From the NCBI GenBank assembly GCA_018902385.1, contig JABSSW010000045.1, positions 339,717-403,716 on the forward strand: a DNA stretch of 64,000 nucleotides. Direction: 5' to 3'. The stretch's first letter is position 1, and each line of letters opens with the position of its first letter. The stretch comes from Physcia stellaris. Lineage: Eukaryota > Ascomycota > Lecanoromycetes > Caliciales > Physciaceae. The notes under the pieces were generated by a model. That model was not told the DNA's origin. It was given only the letters and a program-made list of their open reading frames with translations, and did no database searches. The position numbers were made by a program, and so were the translations under genes. This document shows positions 33,826-43,967 of this stretch, piece after piece.

Positions 33826-35034
33826 TCAAGCAATCTTGCGTCCCACGTTACCAACGCCACGTCCGACAACGCTTACGATGAAGTCGGTCCCTTCGTCAGT
33901 CGCTTCTCGGACTCCCCACCCACTGGCTCCAAAGGCTCTTAAATCTCTCCCTAGAGAGATGACCTGCTCGTTTCCAAGAATTTCTTTTCCTACCTGCAAT
34001 CGTCCAACATCCTCGGAGCCCATTGCCATTAAAATCAACATTGTTGGCACGGCAGCCAACGAAACGGTTCCACCCAGCGATATGGTCTCAAGGAGCTGGT
34101 AAGCACACTGTTGTCCCAAATCTTCGGGAGTCACACCTCCAGCAGGAGGCGAAGCGAGATCTGCTGAGTAAAGGCAACCTGTGGAAGATTCTGCTACCAG
34201 CGAAAGGCCGAAACCAATACCGGTCTTTCTCTTTGCGTTGAGGTCCGATGTGTTCGCTTGGGGTAGCAATGGCGCCGAAGAAACGTCGGAGAAGATGTAG
34301 GTGTCCCCTACCAACGAATTCAGTACACCGCGAGCAGTCTCAATCATTCGGGCATTATTCGAAGCGGAAACTCCAGTACAGTAGGCGACACCTCTAATTT
34401 TTTTAATCCGTCCGGGATTCAAGAGATGTATAGTCTTGGGGAGCCGAATTTGGTGGCCGAACACAAGCTGGACTTCTCCAGCGCCACCTTTTCCATTGCT
34501 ACCCGTGTTCGATCTTCGTAAGATTCTGACTTCAATATTGTTTGTGATTCCAAAATTTGCATACAGTGGAAGAATAGCTGTTCGCACAGTATCGGCGGAC
34601 ATGTCGCCTGCAGCGGTTGCAGATGTTATGACGCCTGATCCTGTGAACAACACATTCATTGGAGCTTTGGAGAATGGTGCAAGTAGACATAAAGGAAGTA
34701 AAAAATAGCTGATGCCTCTTGTACAGCCAGCAGGTAAATCATGTCTAATTACTCCACCACTGGCGCCTCCACCAGGCGCACTTCCCGTGATAAGACCTGG
34801 CTGATACAGAAGAGTTGTTCCCGTATAGGATATCTCAATGTTAGATCCATTGGTTACTGCCTCCAAAAGGCGAAGAAATGAGATCTCATGCGGGGCAAGT
34901 CCAGGGTTGGTGTGTGAAGAAGGTCTAATTTGCGAGACATGAATAGCCCTTCCTGTCAATGTTGAGAGGATAAGGCGCTGGGACAATGCTTTTTGCGTTT
35001 TAAATCGGATTGGGGCTTGTGGAGTACTCGACAT
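33826..35034 (-). CDS. RCL1: RNA 3'-terminal phosphate cyclase-like protein, 18S rRNA processing
   Basis: One exon, 402 residues. The sequence follows the RtcA/Rcl1 fold throughout: QRLILSTLTGRAI near residue 18, SFLRLLEAVTNGS near 52, GTTLLYQPG near 70, and a PRG-less C-terminal part with GLSLVAEST and QCAYQLLETI. It matches Rcl1 rather than catalytic cyclases: the segment where active enzymes carry the catalytic His reads as the Rcl1 type. Rcl1 is not a cyclase. It works with the GTPase Bms1 in the SSU processome at site A2 of pre-rRNA in the nucleolus. It is divergent from the kynurenine-pathway gene at 35346 with about 310 bp between the starts. Confidence 0.93.
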   Translation of the reverse strand: MSSTPQAPIRFKTQKALSQRLILSTLTGRAIHVSQIRPSSHTNPGLAPHEISFLRLLEAVTNGSNIEISYTGTTLLYQPGLITGSAPGGGASGGVIRHDLPAGCTRGISYFLLPLCLLAPFSKAPMNVLFTGSGVITSATAAGDMSADTVRTAILPLYANFGITNNIEVRILRRSNTGSNGKGGAGEVQLVFGHQIRLPKTIHLLNPGRIKKIRGVAYCTGVSASNNARMIETARGVLNSLVGDTYIFSDVSSAPLLPQANTSDLNAKRKTGIGFGLSLVAESSTGCLYSADLASPPAGGVTPEDLGQQCAYQLLETISLGGTVSLAAVPTMLILMAMGSEDVGRLQVGKEILGNEQVISLGRDLRAFGASGWGVREATDEGTDFIVSVVGRGVGNVGRKIA

Positions 35035-35345
35035 AGCAGTGCTACTCAGGATCTTGAGTCCTTGAGTACAGTTGGATTAGAATCGCAGATGAAGCATATC
35101 GAAAGCGAAATTCAGCTCGACTCCGTACTTTTTGATGAATATTCAACGTGGTACAGCTAGAACTACCTTAGCGTAGAGCTAAATTAGCTCCGGACGCACG
35201 AAAGCTTGATTCAAGGAAGACGCCGAGGACGCCACATGGAATTATTCATCCTCAACCTCTCGTCATAATACTCTTCCCATAACTTCGTGATGCTTGTCTT
35301 CTTGATTTACTCACTTACAATCAAATCAACGCAACCGACGATAAG
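35035..35345. promoter_or_regulatory. Divergent promoter RCL1 / 3-HAO
   Basis: About 310 bp separating two head-to-head genes; both promoters must lie here. I could not define individual sites. Confidence 0.45.
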
Positions 35346-35974
35346 ATGCTATCAAGTCCACTGAATTTGCCAAAATGGTACGTACATGCTTTGTCAACTT
35401 GCCATTCACTAATAAGATGCAGGCTCGAGGAAAACTCCCATTTACTACAACCTCCAGTCAACAATTACTGTGTCTACAATGACGACGTGACAGTAATGGT
35501 AAGCGCGAGCCTCTCAAAAAAGCCCAGAAAAGATCGTGACTGATGCTTTTACAGATTGTTGGTGGGCCTAATGCTCGATCAGACTATCATATAAATGAGA
35601 CTGCGGAATGGTTCTATCAGTATAAGGGTTCCATGCTTCTCAAAGTGGTGGATGAAGGCTCGTTCCGCGATATCCCCATCCGCGAAGGTGAAATGTTTCT
35701 TCTTCCACCGAATACGCCTCATAATCCCGTCCGGTTCGCAGATACCGTTGGGATCGTCCTCGAACAGCCCCGCCCTGCAGACAGTAAGGACAGGCTCAGA
35801 TGGTACTGTCAAAATTGTAAAGAGGTTGTCTTCGAAGACGCCTTTCACTGCACCGATTTGGGAACACAGATCAAGGAGGCAGTCAATGCATTCAAGACTG
35901 ATGAAAAGAAGAGAGAATGCCGCAATTGTGGGGAATTAGTAGCGATGGCACCCCAAGGACTGGTTGCGCCGTAG
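35346..35974 (+). CDS. BNA1: 3-hydroxyanthranilate 3,4-dioxygenase (kynurenine pathway to NAD)
   Basis: Three exons, 35346-35377, 35423-35498 and 35555-35974, give 175 residues. The first exon is only 32 nt. The junction W-LEENS restores the family N-terminus. This cupin enzyme opens 3-hydroxyanthranilate to 2-amino-3-carboxymuconate semialdehyde, the precursor of quinolinate and NAD, in the cytosol. Fe(II) ligands are His48, Glu54 and His92, whose spacing (6 and 38) equals that of characterised enzymes. A second rubredoxin-like metal site is given by Cys121/Cys124 and Cys158/Cys161. Active-site Arg in RPAD is also visible. Everything looks intact. No other kynurenine gene lies in the window. 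Confidence 0.96.
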
Positions 35975-38797
35975 AGGCTACAGCTAGGTCTGCGTTGAGT
36001 GATATCGGTTGAGAATCGTTTCAGATCTCTATCCTTTCTGTCTAACCACAACAGACTGTGTTTGATGGTTTCAATGCGACAGACTTCGCCTTCTTTTAAT
36101 AATCTTCACAATTTGGAGCATGTCCGAATCGTTTATCATTCATGCAAGCGATGAAACACTCTCTAGCAATACTCGTCGGTCATTTTCATGCGTCGGGTAG
36201 CCGATGCAGCACCGATCACCTCATAAGGCAAGCATCGTAGATGTTCTGATTACTAACGTATCGGCGCAATGTCACGCGACTTTGCTCGTACTTTGGCTCC
36301 GCCTTTCCTGCGCTTTGGACAGGATTGAGTACCGTATCAATGCGTATTTCGCCTCAATCAGAATCTCGGCGTTCGGTGCTCATTGACTGTAGGTGACTTG
36401 AGTGGAACCACAAAATGTACCGAGGTACCATCTGTCCGGTGACATTGATTCGGTTGGAGGATATCTTACTGTACTGTAATTTACGTCGTATCAAGGTAAC
36501 AATATTACAAGAGACCAAACATCATGTCAATGGAGGGCTCCATGCATCACCATTACCAAGATACCTTGCAGGGTTTCGTCGATTTTCAGGCTTCGCCGTT
36601 AAGACTCTGGCAACTAGATACAATGTATGGGGCAATTCCTCATATTTGCAGGATTCGCCATCCTGAACTTGCTAATCTACTCAGCCTAAGAGTAAGTATC
36701 CTGGACTCCACGAGCATTCACTGGGAAAAGGCGCTCCATCAACCATATCAACATGGAAGAAGTCACCTTTCCTGGATCCGAACTAGCTTATTCCATAACT
36801 GCGAAGACCCTCGTATCCCTTCAAGGCCCTGCTTCCTCGATAAAAGCCATTGTTTGCGGTACTGGATACTGAAGCCGTGGACCAGGCCATCGTCAGCTGC
36901 ATGGAGCAGCCTCCGCATGTTATGGGAAACCCCAAAGCTCTTACTATCTTCTTGAGGATCCATACAATCGTGAACCCTAGGATCTACGAAGTCCCAGAAT
37001 AACGAGGTTATCTTGGCTCACGTTGTCCACCGCGGTGGAGCAATTGCGGTTCAAGGGCCATACAATTGGTGGATGGGCATTACAATCACCATAATGCTTT
37101 GATCTACGTAATCGCTTTGGTAGGCTCTCCGAAAGTGTAAGCCCACGTCTGTTTTGAAGCTTCTGTCATGTTGCATGTTGCCGATGTGCATCAAGGTTAT
37201 TCTACTTGAGGAGTACCGTAGAATATCTCTCTTCGTTTCCCCTCTAGTCAAAACCAGCTATTACCAGGATGACCAGATATCAAGGCATTTGAGATTAAGT
37301 TCGTGACAACAAAACCATGTCCTTAGTTTCGTGCTTGACTCCAAGTTTCCCCCCAAAAGAAAGGAAATCTGATGTTTGTACTCAGTCAAATCTGCTTCTT
37401 CTGAGCTGAGGTTATGTCATTTGACAAGGCTCTCGACCTTTGACATAAGCTGTTGTTCGACTTTGTAAGTCACTTCTCTTCGGCTCCAATTCCTCAATGA
37501 CCTTTGTTCTGCGCAATATTGTAGGGGATGTTGAGCAGACCTTGCTGGGCATATCACTCGTAGGAGTGGGCTTACAAGCAATTCTCCTTACTCTTCTATT
37601 AGTGAAAATATATGTCTATGTCTTACCTAATACCAGAATCTCCCGTGTGCGGCGGCCTCTAGCTACACGTTGTCCATTGTCGATGTTGATGCCAGGAGAA
37701 CATCACTGAAATAACGACTACTTATTTTGTACTTCGAAGTAAACACGTTGAAAGAATCCCAATGACAGCTTCTTTCTACTGAGCAAGTCTGCAAAAGCAT
37801 CCAGAAGAAATTGAGCATTTTCCCCGTTGCATTTTCACGGAAGGAAAGTCGAGGTCCGTCTCCCAAGTCACGACATGGACTCGTAATTCCATTGCCGACA
37901 GAACACCCCATAGTAAGTAGAAGGTCTAGCAAATGCCGGGCTCCAAAGGTACGTCTGCTCTCCTGTCGTCAAATATTTTCAAGTATTGATCGTTTTTCTG
38001 CTCGAGTATGTCAATGGAGATGGTGGTCGAGAACTTGCACAAGGGTGCTCTGCACACGGAGAGATTCCATGATCAAGTGGCTTCGACGGTCCCAAGGAGA
38101 AAAACAGCGAGGGTGCACTCAGTAGGACCTCGAGACTCCAGCAATACTAGAGATCCAAATAGCAGATAGTTTCATGGTGTGATAGAGGAAGCTCACGTGA
38201 GTTATGAGGAAGGAGCTGCCGATTTGCGCTTCACCTTTGAGTAGACGAAGCACTAGCGGCTTAAGTCCGGTCAATTGCCTGCTGTTCTTGGGCTTGGCTG
38301 GAGTTTACACCTTCAACTTCTTCCGCGACATTTCCATCAACACAACGACCATTTCATCGACTACTACCATCTGCCTCTCTTTTTGCCATTGGAGAGCACG
38401 AGGTGTACAACTGTATGCAACGTAAATAAGATCAAGCCCCTGCTTGATAGTCAATCTCGCGTAAGTACGGAGTACCGCAATCTTCTTTTCTCCCAGACCG
38501 ATCTTTGCTAGGGCTGTAGGGTTACAGGGGTAGAATCCGAGCTCATTTTTGTCTGGGGGAAGCCAACCTCAAGACACCAACTTCACTTCGTTTTCTCATC
38601 TTCTCTGCTTGATCCCAGTACACCACCTTCATCCTCACCACATTTGGTGCTGCTTTTTGCTTACACCTTTCTCACCTTTCCCACATCAAACAACCCTATT
38701 TTCGCATAATTTCATGCCGTGGTAGCCGCAAAACACACGCGTCGAGCTCACATCCCTCATAGTACGCCACCCTCCCTGCACACCGTATCAGTATACG
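35975..38797. other. 2.8-kb gene-free interval with short unexplained open stretches
   Basis: This is the longest stretch in the gene-rich part without a credible gene. Several short open segments occur in different frames on the + strand between 36520 and 37110, including one starting at about 36752 (M-E-E-V-T-F-P) and another just after 37000 (V-I-L-A-H-V-V). I could not join them by canonical splicing. It could be a decayed gene, a long UTR, or regulatory DNA. Pyrimidine-rich sequence near 38580-38720 probably belongs to the promoter of the PWWP gene. Confidence 0.45.
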
Positions 38798-40906
38798 ATG
38801 GCCGAGAAAACGGATGCTGCTTCTTCTCCGCCCACGACGACTGATCATGGCCAACCCGCACCGGCTGTGAAGGGAAGCAAGCCAGCAGACGTCACAACCG
38901 AAGATGAGGAGGCACAGTCTACACGTGAAGGTACGAAATGACCCATGTCAATCTCTTTCCGATATAGTCGCTTAAGATAAACATACATCACTCGCGCTTT
39001 GCGCTAACAATGACTTGTTATTGTAGCCACCAAAGTCAATGGTGATGTAGAGGCTAACGGCAACGACACCTCAGTCACGCCGGCCCCTGCAGAAGATACA
39101 GAGATGAACGACGCCGAGGAGCCACCAGCCACCGCTGCATCAGGCTCTAGCCAAGCTGCCGCGCCGACAAACGGGACCCCGGCATCATCGAAAAAGGCCA
39201 GCAATGGATCCTCAAAGAAGAAGTCATCAGGCGTACCAGAGCACAAGACGAAGAAGCTAAACAAGAAGAGGTCCAAAGCACAGCTTACTCAGCTGGATGC
39301 TCAACCTGGAGAGTACTACTTTGCGCGTATGAAGGGTCACCCACCCTGGCCGGCTGTCATCTGTGATGAGGAAATGCTCCCTCAAAGCCTCCTAAACTCT
39401 CGACCGGTGACCACCAAGCAGCCCGACGGCACCTTCAGGAAGCCTGAGTACGCGGATGGCGGCAAGCGTGCGCATGAGAGAACCTTCCCGGTCATGTTCC
39501 TGTGAGCTTACTCCTCCTACAACGTCGGAACCTCGCTAACAAAGACACAGCCATACCAACGAATTGTAGGTGATGCGTTCTCCTAGCCATGAGAATAAGC
39601 ATATATGATGCTTGGAGTAAAATCGTACTGACATATTCAACAGCGCCTGGGTCATCAATACAGAGCTCTCTCCACTGGATCCTGAACAATGTAAGGATAC
39701 TGATGCGAAAGGGAAGAAGCAAGACTTAGTCTCAGCGTATGCGATCGCCGCGCAGAATCACAGTCTTGACTATTACAAGGGCTTGTTGAATGATCATCAA
39801 GCGGCACTAGAGGCAGACAAGGACGCCAAAGCAGAGCGAGACGCCAAGAAGGCCAGCAAGTCGAAGCGGAAGAGTGTTGATGTTTCTGCACTGGCTGACG
39901 ACGCCGACGAGATGGACGTTGACGAGGTGGCTCCCGAGAAGAAAACCAAGAAACGTAAGAAGGAGGCGGATAGTGATGCAACAGAGGAGAAGGTGAACAT
40001 CTTAACGTAGTCGTATTTCTAATTGCTAATTGAACCACAAGCCTGCAAAGACACCCAAAACCGGCACAAAGCTCAAGCTCTCGACACCGAAGAATCCAGT
40101 TGCTGAGTCCAGCAAAAAGACTCCGAAGACGAAGGGTTCTACGGCAAAAAAGAGTAAGAAAGCAACAGCAGATGAGGACGAAACACAAGTCGAAGAAGAA
40201 CCGAAGCTCACACCAGCCCAGCAGAAGGAAAAGAGTCAAAAACTGGGTCAGTTTTCGTATCTCGCTCGTTCATTTGATGAGTTTTAACCGTTCACTAGTC
40301 CTCTATTGGCGACACAAGCTTCAGCGAGGCTTCCTCTCTAGAGACACCGTTCCAAAGAAAGAAGAAATGAAGGTATGCTATATCTACAGTGTATCCCAGG
40401 TATTTACTGAGCTCTTTTAGGACATGTCTGAATATCTCGGAGGTCTTGAATCTTACAAGGAGCTGGATGGTGCGACCATTCGCAGCACCAAAATCCACAA
40501 AGTCCTCAAAGCCATGCTCAAGCTCGACACCATCCCTCTTGACGAAGAATTCGAATTCAAAGATCGTTGTAGGAAATTGCTTGCCATGTGGGCAACTATT
40601 CTAGAGAGTGATCCTAACGACGCTGGTGACAAGGATGATAAAGCTGAACCTGCGACGGGAGCTGATGGAACAAATGGTGAGATGAACAACACAGGTGAGC
40701 AAGCGGAGAAAGGCGAAGCTGCTGCTCCAGAAGAAGAGAAAGAGGAGGCTGTCAAAAACAAGATCGGTACTACGACAGAAGGTGAAAAAGAGGAAACTGG
40801 CAAAACTGAGGAGACCGCCGAAGAAAAGAAGACCGATGGACCAGCGGTGGACAGTGCTCCAGCAGAAGAGTACAAGCCGCCTGCGGTTGAGACCGCTGAG
40901 GAATAA
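38798..40906 (+). CDS. PWWP-domain chromatin reader with C-terminal IBD/TFIIS-N-like helical domain
   Basis: Seven exons: 38798-38930, 39027-39501, 39551-39565, 39644-39992, 40042-40246, 40299-40372 and 40421-40906. They join in phase to 578 residues. The third exon is a 15-nt micro-exon (H-T-N-E) inside the PWWP domain. After an acidic/Lys-rich N-terminus the PWWP domain (about 138-215) shows ARMKGHPPWPAVI, whose family binds H3K36 methylation and DNA. A basic nuclear-localisation-like middle follows. Then comes a helical domain starting L-Y-W-R-H-K-L-Q-R-G-F-L and continuing through the YLGGLESY and STKIHKVLKAM segments, reminiscent of the LEDGF integrase-binding/TFIIS N-terminal fold. The C-terminus is acidic. 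Yeast Ioc4 and Pdp3 are PWWP proteins of the Isw1b and NuA3b complexes; equivalence is an inference. Confidence 0.9.
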
Positions 40907-41801
40907 ACACAGTCTGGACCTGGTCGATCTGTATGCCCGAGTACCTCTACCCTCTCCCCGCCCTGTCTGTTCGTTGAATGTCGGGAACGCCTGCTGCTGG
41001 GATTCGGCATACTCTCCGGATTCTGCTCATCTAACTTAATATTCGGAAGCGCTCAGATATGATCTCATGCTTTCCAAACTCTACGAATTGATTTTCTACA
41101 CCCTTTGGCTCGATATCCGGGAATCAAGCTCAGGCGCGATGTCCAAGTCCAGGAGTTTGTGTGAGGACAAGATACCGCATGCGAAAAGAAAAGAAGAAAA
41201 ACAATTTGGTAAACAGGACGGAGGTTTGACTGGCAATTTTCATGTTCTGATGTACATAAGTTTCCTTTTTTTTTTGTATGCATGAGGTGTGGGAATGAGA
41301 AAGGGAGAAGGGAAGGGAGGGGAGGTGGAGGCGGCAAATGAAACTTTGTCTATGCATGTTTTTTCTTGCAATGCTCCTAATCAAACTGTGTTTAGATCAT
41401 GATCTGCTACGAAATGGGATGGGGTTTTGAATAATATTTTACTCTGTGACTGTCCTGGGGAAGAGAATCGATGCTTTGGATCGATGATCTGACGAAATTT
41501 GAATACAGAGATGCTGTATCTCTGCCGTCAATGTCTTTCAATTTTTAGATCAACCGGACTAGGATCATGTCCCATCCTCGATACCGTCGACCTTAGGCTG
41601 AGACGAATATATACCCCCGCGAGCCTTGTTGATCATAGATGGTAAAGGACAGGATTTAAACGGAGGCAATGAAATGACCGCAAGAATTGCAATTGCTATC
41701 TTGGATTAAAGTCTATTTAAAAGCGCAGTATTTGAAGCTTGTCCAAGCAGGACCTCTCTAAGAAGAAATTCCGTTGTGCCACACTGTCCCTCCCGGGGAG
41801 T
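40907..41801. other. Intergenic between convergent genes
   Basis: About 900 bp between the 3' ends of the PWWP gene (+) and the SRRM1-like gene (-). It contains A/G- and T-rich runs (41190-41340) but no supportable gene. This is long for a convergent 3' region in this window. Confidence 0.4.
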
Positions 41802-43663
41802 TTACTCTATTGCGTGATCCTTTGAGTTGCTGCTTGATTTCCTCAGTGCCATGACCTTCTCCTTGAGTAGTTTCTCTCGTAATTCACTCGCTGTAAGGGT
41901 GGGTGAGTTCCTCTAAAAAGCCATCACAGTGTTAGCTTTGGTACAACAGGTAAGGAAAGGGGCGGGAGTAACGAGAGCTCTGGGGAAGGAAATGAGATTT
42001 GGGCAGTACTTGTTTTGACAGATCTATGAATCGCTACCCACCTCCTCGGGTCTTTTGGCGGCATCAGCGACTTTTTCTGGGCTCGAGCTTTGGACGACGG
42101 GCTCAGGTGGATGGTTCCTGCTTCCCTCGTCCCCAGAAGAGTCAGCAGCCATCTTCTGTCGTTTCTCGGCGGGTGAAGACACGGAGGATGTATTGCGTCT
42201 CCTTCTTGCACCCGGTACATATCTTTCTATGGAGCGATGCTTCCGTGGCCTCCTCTCACGTTCTTCAGCAGTGGGACTTCTGGGGCGGACCCCATTGGTG
42301 GCTCTGACGCTTCTCGGTCTGCTGTAGCCTCGACTCCGGCTGCGGCGACGGTCATCATTTGTTTTTCGTCCCTTGCGATCATTAGCGCGTATATCTCCAG
42401 CGTCGCTGTTAGTAGAGTAGGAAAGAGATCTTCGTGATCTGCCCGAACGCCTATGATCTCTGCCTAATGAACGAGAACGAGAACGTGACCTTGATATAGA
42501 TGGCGATCGGCGCCGCTGACGTTCGCGTCTTGCCCTAGGTGCAGGGCTTCGGCTGCGAGAGGAAACTGAAGACCTGTGTCTTCTTCGGGTTCTTCTGGGA
42601 GATCGTGAGCGAGAGGTATCTGACGGTGTAAAGGATCGCGCTCGATCACCACGCCTTGGACTCCTAAGTCCTACTTCTCTTCCTACCGCTCGGCGCTCTG
42701 GAGTAGCTGATCGTGAACGTGAACGGTATCGACGCCTTGCTTGTGGTGCCCCATCGTCTCTATATCGACGCCGCCGTGGCGGGCTCCTAGAGCGAGACCG
42801 TGAGAGGGATGCAGGTCTTCGCACCAATGATGACCTTCGAATCCTTCTGTCATCTGATCTATGTCCACCACGACCACCGGGTATATAAGTGTCTATTTCG
42901 CGCCTCGGCGGAGGACCACGATAATCGGACCTTGGGGGCGGACTACGACGTCTCGGAGGTGGTGACCTTGAGTATCTACGAGGCCGGCTGTCCAAATCGT
43001 GATTGCCTCTGTCACCTCTACCACGGCCGCGACCCCGTTCCCCACGTTCACGCTGTCGGATGCTGTCCACATTTTTATCCCGGGTTTTCTCCTGCTCTTT
43101 GCGGCGCTGGGCTTCCGCGGCTGCTTTCTCGGCTTCGATCTGACGACTCGTGAGCAAGTGGCCTTTTGATTTAGGAAGGGTACTGACCTTCTCTTGTATT
43201 AATTCAAGCTTCTTGGCCTCTAATAGCTCTTTGGGCACCCCTTGTGGATTGCTTTGGGCACTGAGGCAAAGACTCCACAGCTCTTTGCAGAATTTGGCGG
43301 TGTCTTTATCAAGGAAGCCAGTCAATTGGATTTGAAGGACCTTTATTTCGGGCTGCCACAATTGTATTAGCGACAAAGCGTAGGTTGGACACAGAGTCAT
43401 CGCTCACGAAGCGCGAACCCTCGAGCAGGTTGAAGCAAAGCTCGATCACAACGTCGTCCTCATTCCCTAGAATATCTGAAATTTTACCTGCTATCCATCT
43501 GTATTCATAGAATTGGTCAGTGAAGGGCGATCGCTGAGCGTCGAGGGTAGAGAATTCACTTCTTCATGACCTCGACGTTCACTTTCTTCATATCAACCTT
43601 TTGATTGAACTCTGTGGGGAATTTGGTCTGCTTCAGCAGCTTCGCGTCCACGCTCGAGGCCAT
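41802..43663 (-). CDS. PWI-domain and RS-rich splicing factor (SRRM1/SRm160-like)
   Basis: Five exons: 43663-43560, 43498-43408, 43352-43188, 43139-42042 and 41912-41802, giving 522 residues. The PWI domain (about 20-115) has the diagnostic KWIAGKISDILGNEDDVVIEL run and the FLDKDTAKFCKELW helix. A charged linker and a long Arg-Ser/Arg-Arg region follow. The protein ends in a short conserved helix (LREKLLKEKVMALRK), which only the last exon supplies. PWI/RS proteins bind RNA and support exon definition and mRNA 3'-end processing in nuclear speckles. The 48-nt third intron (43187-43140) is a multiple of three and has no stop, so retention would be silent for the frame. Retention of the 129-nt last intron would end the protein after six more residues. 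Confidence 0.92.
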
Positions 43664-43967
43664 GGTAGACAGCAATAAGGATAGTAGATAAGGTTATAAG
43701 GCAAGTTGGGGGATGATGGGCAGCGATGGCGCGAAACCTCTAATCTTTGCAAGAGAGGCAGGAGCAACGGGCGGATTTAAGCGAGGTCAACCGGCTCTTG
43801 CCGATCGCGATTATTGCAGCGATGAGGGAAGGACGATGGAAGGCAGGTACATAGCACTTATTTACGTTTATTACACCTTTTGGATTGATCAACCCTCTCC
43901 GTTCCCTAATAGCTACACTCACTCTATACGTTCGTTTACTGCTGCTCGACAGCTACTTTTATCTAGC

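Noticed and set aside
36524-36955. 143-codon ORF in the gene-free interval
   Set aside because: No family recognised, composition not protein-like after the first third, and competing frames look equally plausible.
39655-40239. 194-codon minus-strand ORF
   Set aside because: Antisense to exons of the PWWP gene; Ser/Arg/Cys-rich shadow of Lys/Glu-rich coding sequence.
43713-43967. N-terminal 85-codon extension of the 826-residue protein
   Set aside because: It would start 50 bp from the divergent SRRM1-like start codon, differs in composition, and the internal ATG at 43,968 begins the characteristic Pro/Arg/Ser-rich sequence.
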